Positions 35,678-41,389 of a stretch of DNA of 64,000 bases are shown here, piece by piece; the first letter of the stretch is position 1, and every line of letters begins with the position of its first letter. The DNA is from JAMHWF01 sp964371405 (lineage in GTDB: Bacteria > Pseudomonadota > Gammaproteobacteria > Burkholderiales > Burkholderiaceae_C). The notes beneath the pieces are model-generated. The model had not been told where the DNA came from and did no database searches. It was given only the letters and a program-made list of their open reading frames with translations. The translations under genes and the position numbers were made by a program. The stretch spans positions 65,541-129,540 of the forward strand of contig CAYJLV010000006.1 in assembly GCA_964371405.1 (NCBI GenBank), read 5' to 3'.

Positions 35678-36475
35678 ATGAAGCGCATCCTGCTCGCTGG
35701 CGCCCTGCTCGCCGCGCTGACCGGCGCGACGGCACAGACCCGCTCCACCGCCGAAGGCATCGCCGAGTACCGCAAGATGCTCGAAGACGGCAACCCCGCC
35801 GAGCTGTTCGAGGCCAAAGGCGAATCGCTGTGGAAGCAGAGGCGCGGGCCGAAGAACGCCTCGCTCGAGCAGTGCGACCTCGGCAAGGGGCCGGGTGTCG
35901 TCAAGGGCGTCTTCGTCGAGATGCCGCGCTGGTTCGGCGACACGAAGAAAGTGCAGGATCTGGAGTCGCGACTGGTCAGCTGCATGGAGCTGCTGCAGGG
36001 CCTCGACGGTGCCGAGATCGCGAAGACGCCGTTCGGCCGCGGCGAGCAGGCCAACGTGACGGCGCTGGCGACGTGGATCGCGTCGGAGTCGCGCGGCATG
36101 CGCTTCAACCTGCCGCAGTCGCACGCGCAGGAGCGCCTGAGCTACGAGCTCGGCAAGCGCGCCTTCTTCTACCGCGGCGGCACGCATGATTTCTCGTGCG
36201 CCTCGTGCCACGCCGAGGACGGCAAGCGCATCCGCCTGCAGGAGCTGCCCAACCTGACGAGGAACCCGGGCGACGGCATCGGCTTCGCCGCCTGGCCCGC
36301 CTACCGCGTCAGCAACGGCCAGATGTGGAGCATGCAGCTGCGCCTCAACGACTGTTTCCGCCAGCAGCGCTTCCCGTACCCGGGCTTCGGCTCCGACGCG
36401 ACGATCGCGCTCGGCACCTACATGGGCGTCAACGCCAAGGGGGCCGCGTCGATCGCGCCCGCGATCAAGCGCTGA
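35678..36475 (+). CDS. soxA: Sulfur oxidation c-type cytochrome SoxA
   Basis: A 265-residue periplasmic cytochrome subunit with a signal peptide of about 20 residues (cleavage near GATAQ). It has a single haem site, CASCH at 174-178, and the active-site cysteine Cys226 in LNDCFRQQR, the haem ligand that is persulfurated in SoxAX. The N-terminal domain keeps cysteines without CxxCH, so this is a mono-haem SoxA. With SoxX it forms the enzyme that oxidatively joins thiosulfate to SoxY. soxX follows after 14 bases. Confidence 0.94.
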   Translation: MKRILLAGALLAALTGATAQTRSTAEGIAEYRKMLEDGNPAELFEAKGESLWKQRRGPKNASLEQCDLGKGPGVVKGVFVEMPRWFGDTKKVQDLESRLVSCMELLQGLDGAEIAKTPFGRGEQANVTALATWIASESRGMRFNLPQSHAQERLSYELGKRAFFYRGGTHDFSCASCHAEDGKRIRLQELPNLTRNPGDGIGFAAWPAYRVSNGQMWSMQLRLNDCFRQQRFPYPGFGSDATIALGTYMGVNAKGAASIAPAIKR

Positions 36476-36489
36476 AGGGAGCCATCGAC

Positions 36490-37146
36490 ATGCGCACTAC
36501 CCACTGGATGCTCGCCGGCGCCGCCGCCGCCGCTCTGGCCTTGGTCGCCGGCTGCGCCGCGCTCGAGCCGACGCCCGACTACGACACGCTGGTCGCCCAG
36601 ATGATGAAGTCGTCGTTCCGCGACCAGGGCATCGCCAAGGTCGACCGCCTGACGCAGGACGCGGCGAACGCCGAGTGTTCGAAGGCGCTCGGCGAACCGC
36701 TGCCCAATCCGTCGGGCAAGGCGATCGAGAACGCCAACCACGCGACGATCAGGAAGCCCAGCGACGGCAAGTACCTCGGCGATTGGCAGGCCGGCGAGAA
36801 GATCGCGCAGGACGGCCGCGGTCAGACCTGGACCGACCGCTCGGCGGCGGCGGGTTCCGGAGGCGGCAATTGCTACAACTGCCACCAGATCGGCAAGGCC
36901 GAGATCTCGTTCGGCACGCTGGGCCCGAGCCTGTACCACTACGGCAGGATCCGTGGCGTGACCGATCCGAACAGCGCCGACGCGCTGCCCGTCGTCGAGT
37001 ACACCTGGGGCAAGCTCTACAACGCCAAGGCCTTCAATGCCTGTTCGCTGATGCCGCGCTTCGGCAATGGCCACCTGCTCACCGAGCAGCAGATGAAGGA
37101 CCTGATGGCGCTGCTGCTGGATCCGAAGTCGCCGGTCAACCAGTGA
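36490..37146 (+). CDS. soxX: Sulfur oxidation c-type cytochrome SoxX (lipoprotein form)
   Basis: A 218-residue mono-haem cytochrome. The haem site is CYNCH at 128-132 and the distal ligand is probably Met188 in SLMPRFG. The N-terminus carries a lipobox (LVAGC, Cys22), so it is predicted to be lipid-anchored, and there is an additional ~100-residue stretch ahead of the haem domain. Both are departures from the short soluble SoxX of Paracoccus. The stop overlaps the soxB start by one base. Confidence 0.92.
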   Translation: MRTTHWMLAGAAAAALALVAGCAALEPTPDYDTLVAQMMKSSFRDQGIAKVDRLTQDAANAECSKALGEPLPNPSGKAIENANHATIRKPSDGKYLGDWQAGEKIAQDGRGQTWTDRSAAAGSGGGNCYNCHQIGKAEISFGTLGPSLYHYGRIRGVTDPNSADALPVVEYTWGKLYNAKAFNACSLMPRFGNGHLLTEQQMKDLMALLLDPKSPVNQ

Positions 37147-38888
37147 TGTCGCAGCTGTCGCGGCGCGAGTTCCTGCAGGTGCTCGGCGCCGCGTCGGCGG
37201 CCGGCTTGGCGCTCGGCCGCTGGGCCGAGGCCGATGCGGCGACGGCCGAGCGCGGCCTCTACGACGTGCCGCGCTTGGGCAACGTCTCGCTGCTGCACAT
37301 GACGGACTGCCATGCGCAGTTGCAGCCGATCCGCTACCGCGAGCCCGGAGTCAACCTCGGCGTCGGCGCGATGCAGGGGCGGTGGCCGCACCTCGTCGGC
37401 GGGCGGGTTCTGAAGGCGGCCGGTCTGCGCCCGGGCAGCGAACTCGCGCATGCGTTTACGGCGATCGACTTCGAGCAGGCCGCGCGGCGCTATGGAAAGG
37501 TCGGCGGCTTTGCGCACCTGGCCACGCTGGTCAAGCGCCTGAAGGCGAGCCGCCCCGGCGCGCTGCTGCTCGACGGCGGCGACACCTGGCAGGGCTCGGC
37601 GACGGCGCTGTGGACGAACGCACAGGACATGGTCGAGGCCTGCAAGCTGCTCGGCGTCGACGTGATGACGGGGCACTGGGAATTCACCTACGGCATGGAG
37701 CGGGTGAAGCAGATCGTCGAAGGCGACTTCAAGGGCCGCATCGACTTTGTCGCGCAGAACGTCAAGACCGCCGACTTCGGCGACGCGGTGTTCGCGCCCT
37801 GGGTGATGCGCGAGATCGGCGGCGTGCCGGTGGCGATCGTCGGCCAGGCGTTCCCGTACACGCCGATCGCCAACCCGCGATACTTCGTCACCGACTGGAC
37901 CTTCGGGATCCAGGACGACAACATGCAGCAGGTCGTCGATGAAGCACGCGCCAAGGGCGCGCAGGTCGTCGTCGTGCTGTCGCACAACGGCATGGACGTC
38001 GACCTGAAGATGGCGTCGCGCGTGCGCGGCATCGACGCCATCTTCGGCGGCCACACGCACGACGGCGTGCCGGTCGCCGTGCCGGTCGCCAACGCCGGCG
38101 GCCGCACGCTGGTGACCAACGCCGGCAGCAACGGCAAGTTCCTTGGCGTGATGGATTTCGACGTCAAAGGCGGCAAGGTCGTCGACCACCGGTATCGGCT
38201 GCTGCCCGTGTTCGCCGACCAGCTGCCGCCCGACCCCGCGATGCAGGCGCTGATCGCGAAGCTGCGCGCGCCCTATGAAGCGAAGCTCGGCGAGAAGCTC
38301 GCCGTCACCGACGGCCTGCTCTACCGGCGCGGCAACTTCAACGGCTCGTGGGACCAGCTCATCTGCGACGCCTTGATGGACGTGCAGGGCGCCGAGATCG
38401 CTTTCTCGCCGGGGTTTCGCTGGGGCACGACGCTGCTGCCCGGCGACGCGATCACGCGCGAGTTGCTGATGGACCAGCTCGCGATCACCTATGCCTGGGC
38501 CACCGTCAGCGAGCTCACCGGCGAGACGATCAAGACAGTGCTCGAGGACGTCGCCGACAACCTGTTCAACCCCGATCCGTATTACCAGCAGGGCGGCGAC
38601 ATGGTGCGCGTCGGCGGCCTGGTCTACCGCTGCGACCCGACTGCGGCGATGGGCCGGCGCATCCACGACATGCGGCTCGGCGGCCGGCCGGTCGAGGCGG
38701 GCAAGACCTACAAGGTTGCCGGCTGGGCGCCGGTCGCCGAGGAGGCGCGCAGCGCCGGCAACAAGCCGGTGTGGGACGTCGTCGAGAACTGGCTCAAGGC
38801 GCAGCAGGGTGGCCGCGTCGCGCCGCGCCGGCTGAACACGCCGGCGCTGCTCGGCGTGCAAGGCAACACCGGCATGATGGAGGTGTAG
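37146..38888 (+). CDS. soxB: Thiosulfohydrolase SoxB
   Basis: A 580-residue periplasmic enzyme that hydrolyses the terminal sulfonate from SoxY-bound cysteine S-thiosulfonate, releasing sulfate. Metallophosphoesterase-type ligands are seen in MTDCHAQL (Asp54, His56), GGDTWQGS, TGHWEFTYG, LSHNGMD and GGHTHDG, the dimanganese site. A 5'-nucleotidase C-terminal domain follows from about residue 385. The N-terminal SRREFLQVLG is a twin-arginine signal. It is translationally coupled to soxX (TGATG) and abuts the next gene without a gap. Confidence 0.95.
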   Translation: MSQLSRREFLQVLGAASAAGLALGRWAEADAATAERGLYDVPRLGNVSLLHMTDCHAQLQPIRYREPGVNLGVGAMQGRWPHLVGGRVLKAAGLRPGSELAHAFTAIDFEQAARRYGKVGGFAHLATLVKRLKASRPGALLLDGGDTWQGSATALWTNAQDMVEACKLLGVDVMTGHWEFTYGMERVKQIVEGDFKGRIDFVAQNVKTADFGDAVFAPWVMREIGGVPVAIVGQAFPYTPIANPRYFVTDWTFGIQDDNMQQVVDEARAKGAQVVVVLSHNGMDVDLKMASRVRGIDAIFGGHTHDGVPVAVPVANAGGRTLVTNAGSNGKFLGVMDFDVKGGKVVDHRYRLLPVFADQLPPDPAMQALIAKLRAPYEAKLGEKLAVTDGLLYRRGNFNGSWDQLICDALMDVQGAEIAFSPGFRWGTTLLPGDAITRELLMDQLAITYAWATVSELTGETIKTVLEDVADNLFNPDPYYQQGGDMVRVGGLVYRCDPTAAMGRRIHDMRLGGRPVEAGKTYKVAGWAPVAEEARSAGNKPVWDVVENWLKAQQGGRVAPRRLNTPALLGVQGNTGMMEV

Positions 38889-39386
38889 ATGAACGACTCC
38901 CGAATCGCCATCGCGCTGGTGCTGGCGACCTTGGCGACGACGGCTGCCGGCCAGCAGGGCACGGTCGCCGTCAAGCAACTGACGCCCGAAGCCGCCGCCG
39001 CCGCCGCGCGTGCCGCGATGGAGCATTGCCGCAAGCAGGGCTACCAGGTCGGCGTTGCCGTCGTCGACCGAGGCGGCGCGCTGCAGGCCTTCGTGCGCGA
39101 CCGCTTTGCCGGCGCGCACACGATCGAGGTCGCGACGAACAAGGCCTGGTCGGCGGCGAGCTTCAAGATCCCGACCTCGACGCTGGCCACCGAGACGCAG
39201 GCCGGCCGGCCGATGAGCGGGCTGCGCGCGCATCCGAAGGTGATGGCGGTGGCCGGCGGCCAGGTCATCGAGAGCGGCGGCACGCTGGTCGGCGCGATCG
39301 GCGTCTCGGGTGCGCCGGTCGTCGATGCCGACGACGGTTGCGCCGCCGCCGGCATCAAGGCGATCGCCGATCTGCTCGAGTTCTGA
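38889..39386 (+). CDS. GlcG/HbpS-like heme-binding protein of the sox locus
   Basis: A 165-residue exported protein with a signal peptide of about 22 residues. The GlcG/HbpS fold is recognised from GYQVGVAVVDRGGALQAFVR, FAGAHTIEVATNKAWSA and GGTLVGAIGVSGA. Such proteins are frequent passengers of sox and redox loci, and Streptomyces HbpS binds haem and senses redox stress, but the sox-linked form has no proven role. It starts at the base after the soxB stop, so it is clearly co-translated. Confidence 0.85.
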   Translation: MNDSRIAIALVLATLATTAAGQQGTVAVKQLTPEAAAAAARAAMEHCRKQGYQVGVAVVDRGGALQAFVRDRFAGAHTIEVATNKAWSAASFKIPTSTLATETQAGRPMSGLRAHPKVMAVAGGQVIESGGTLVGAIGVSGAPVVDADDGCAAAGIKAIADLLEF

Positions 39387-39409
39387 ATCCCGCGAACCAG
39401 GAGTCCGTG

Positions 39410-39823
39410 ATGCGCGCTCGACAACTCATCGCCGGCCTCGCGCTGGCGCTCGCCGCCGCGGGTGCGGCGGCGCAGGACAAGGTGGTCTACCACATCAACG
39501 ACACGGCGAGCCAGGCGCTGGGCGGCCTGCGCAACCTGAAGAACCATCTCGACACCGATCCGCGGGCGCAGATCACCGTCGTGACGCATGCGACGGGCGT
39601 CGACTTCCTGATGCAGGACGCGAAGGACCGCAACGGCAACCCCCACGAGATCGCGGTGCAGGAGCTGGTGCGGCGCGGCGTGCGCTTCGAGGTCTGCGAG
39701 ATCACGCTGAAGAACCGCAACCTCAAGCGCGAACAGTTCATTGCCGAGGCGACGTACACGCCGTCGGGCGTCGTGCGGCTGGCCAAGCTGCAGACTCAGC
39801 AGTACGCCTACATCAAGCCTTGA
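39410..39823 (+). CDS. Periplasmic DsrE/F-like sulfur-relay protein
   Basis: A 137-residue protein with signal peptide (about residues 1-21, ...GAAAQ) and a DsrE/DsrF-like domain (VVYHINDTASQALGGLRNLKNHLD). A single cysteine, in FEVCEITLKN near residue 98, is at the position of the DsrE sulfur-carrying cysteine. Persulfide transfer in the periplasm is therefore plausible. It follows the HbpS-like gene and has an AGGAG ribosome site. Related exported DsrE proteins occur in other sox loci. Confidence 0.85.
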   Translation: MRARQLIAGLALALAAAGAAAQDKVVYHINDTASQALGGLRNLKNHLDTDPRAQITVVTHATGVDFLMQDAKDRNGNPHEIAVQELVRRGVRFEVCEITLKNRNLKREQFIAEATYTPSGVVRLAKLQTQQYAYIKP

Positions 39824-39836
39824 TGCGGTCGACGCA

Positions 39837-40331
39837 ATGACGACGCGACGCGCCTGCATGCTGGCCGGACTCGGCGCCGCGCTGACCGGCGCCGCGCGCG
39901 GCGCGCCGCCGTCGCAGCCACAGCCGATCGCATGGCCCGCGCTGACGCTGCTCGACGGCACGCGTGTCGAGCCGTCGGCCTGGCAGGGCACACCGGCCAT
40001 CGTTGTACTGTGGGCCACGACCTGCCCGTTCTGCAAGCGCCACAACGCGCACCTCGACAAGCTGCAGCGCTCGCTCGCCGGGCGGCCGCCGCGCATCCTC
40101 GCCGCCGCGCTCGACACCGACGCCGACGCGGTGCGCCGCTACATGGCCGACAACCGCTACAGCTTCCCCGTCACGCTGGAGGGCGCGAAGCTGCGTGCGC
40201 TGCTGACGACGCGGCGCGTCATCCCGATGACCTTCGTCGTCGATCGCGCCGGCCGGCTGCGCGATGCGGTCGCCGGCGAGATGTTCGAGGAAGACGTGTT
40301 CGATCTCGCCGAAGCGGCGCGAGCGGCGTGA
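39837..40331 (+). CDS. soxW: TlpA/SoxW-like periplasmic thioredoxin
   Basis: A 164-residue thiol-disulfide protein with an N-terminal signal (twin-arginine-like TTRRACMLAGLG) and the redox motif CPFC in ATTCPFCKRH, near residue 63. The thioredoxin cis-proline is in RVIPMTF. SoxW-type thioredoxins keep SoxY or SoxAX thiols reduced; the symbol is by position and fold. ATG 39837 is chosen to give a proper signal. It ends 77 bases before the second ArsR gene. Confidence 0.82.
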   Translation: MTTRRACMLAGLGAALTGAARGAPPSQPQPIAWPALTLLDGTRVEPSAWQGTPAIVVLWATTCPFCKRHNAHLDKLQRSLAGRPPRILAAALDTDADAVRRYMADNRYSFPVTLEGAKLRALLTTRRVIPMTFVVDRAGRLRDAVAGEMFEEDVFDLAEAARAA

Positions 40332-40347
40332 ACCCTTGCGTTGAAAT

Positions 40348-40363
40348 ATCCGTCATTGCGAAT
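40348..40363. promoter_or_regulatory. Candidate ArsR/SqrR operator O4
   Basis: ATCC-N8-GAAT, one mismatch from ATTC-N8-GAAT. Read on the minus strand it is CTATTCG-N6-CGGATAT, nearly the same sequence as O2 (ATATTCG-N6-CGGATAT) in the opposite direction. It lies 45-60 bases before the second arsR start and inside a larger perfect inverted repeat, GTGAACCC (40328-40335) with GGGTTCAC (40369-40376). Confidence 0.5.
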
Positions 40364-40407
40364 AGAATGGGTTCACTCTGCCGAGAGACACGCACGCACG
40401 CACGGTC

Positions 40408-40764
40408 ATGGACAAGATGAGGAGCGAGGATCTGGTCTTCGATTCGGTGGCCGAGCTGTTCTCGGTGCTGTCGACGCCGATCCGCCTGAAGATCATCAGC
40501 GCCGTGTGTCAGGGCGAGAAGAACGTGTCGCAACTCCTCGCCGAGATCGACACCACGCAGCCCAACATGTCGCAGCACCTCGCGATGCTCTATCGCAGCG
40601 GCGTGCTTGCCAAGCGCCGCGAAGGCACGCAGATGTATTACCGCCTGCAGAGCGAGCGCATCGCCACGCTGTGCCGCGCCGTCTGCACCCAGGTCGCGAT
40701 CGAGCTCGACCCCGAATCCGACGTCAAGCCGTCCGAGCGCCTGGTACCCGTCGGCCTGCGCTGA
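40408..40764 (+). CDS. ArsR-family repressor at the 3' edge of the sox locus (paralogue of the first)
   Basis: A 118-residue winged-helix repressor very similar to the one at 34347: shared LSTPxRL, TQPNMSQHLAML recognition helix and YYR wing end. Cysteines are Cys34 (AVCQGE), Cys89 and Cys93 (TLCRAVC), aligning with Cys35, Cys90 and Cys94 of the first; the first's Cys32 is a serine here. The C-terminal tail is longer. Between the ribosome-site area and ATG lie four copies of CACG (40389-40404). It probably controls its own promoter through O4 and may cross-talk with the first repressor. Confidence 0.86.
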   Translation: MDKMRSEDLVFDSVAELFSVLSTPIRLKIISAVCQGEKNVSQLLAEIDTTQPNMSQHLAMLYRSGVLAKRREGTQMYYRLQSERIATLCRAVCTQVAIELDPESDVKPSERLVPVGLR

Positions 40765-40809
40765 AGCCCGGCCCGAACGGGATCCCTGCGAGCGGCAGGC
40801 GGGCCGTGC

Positions 40810-41220
40810 TCAGTGCCGCGCCGGCGACGTGGCGCCGGCCACCGTGTAGTGCTTCGAACGCAGCAGCGGCCACACCACGGCGGCGATCAGCGGGTCGGAC
40901 CAGGCGCCTTGCGGCAGTTCGGGCGTGGCCCGGTTCGGCTCGTGCGTCAGCATGCGCGCGAAGCTCTCGACGACGGCGTCGGCGGGGCGGCTCGCGCTTG
41001 CCAGCGTGGCGCCGTCGCGCAGCGGCACGACCAGCGCCGCGATGAGCGGGTCGGCCGGACCGTCCGGCACGGCAGGGGCGACGGCAGGCGCCGGCTCGGT
41101 GGTCAGCATGCGGTCGAAGCCGGCGCGCACCGGGTCTGCGGCCCGGCCGGACATTGCGGCGAATGCCAGCGCCAGTGCGATGCCGCCGATCCTGAAGAAC
41201 GAATGAAGCGTTGCGGTCAT
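40810..41220 (-). CDS. Exported protein with two internal ~40-residue repeats, unknown family
   Basis: A 136-residue protein I do not recognise. Residues 1-28 are a signal peptide (cleavage near SGRAA). The mature part consists of two copies of one unit: residues 29-68 and 81-121, each with an F-x-RMLTxEP core followed by DPLIAAxVxPL. An AGGAG ribosome site precedes the ATG at 41220. It lies downstream of, and in the same direction as, the histidine kinase gene (169-base gap), and convergent with the second arsR gene. Function cannot be assigned. Confidence 0.72.
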   Translation of the reverse strand: MTATLHSFFRIGGIALALAFAAMSGRAADPVRAGFDRMLTTEPAPAVAPAVPDGPADPLIAALVVPLRDGATLASASRPADAVVESFARMLTHEPNRATPELPQGAWSDPLIAAVVWPLLRSKHYTVAGATSPARH

Positions 41221-41364
41221 GTCGAATCTCCTGGGTTCCGGATCGAACAGGGAGGTCGTCGATCTGCGGTGCGTGCATGTTCGGCGCCGACCGTATCAAT
41301 CACGTTTCACCGCGAGCGCGTCCTTGTTTCATTGGTTCAGCGCGTGTGCCCGCCGCCGCTCGGA

Positions 41365-41388
41365 GCGCCGCCGGCTTGCGGGCGGCGC
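41365..41388 (-). terminator. Stem-loop directly after the histidine kinase stop
   Basis: A perfect 8-base inverted repeat GCGCCGCC/GGCGGCGC with an 8-base loop, beginning one base past the kinase stop codon in its reading direction. There is no uridine run, so if it ends transcription it would need help from Rho; it could equally be an RNA-stabilising hairpin. Confidence 0.35.
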
Positions 41389-41389
41389 A

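Noticed and set aside
35678..36475. Di-haem SoxA
   Set aside because: Only one CxxCH is present; the N-terminal domain retains cysteines but no haem motif.
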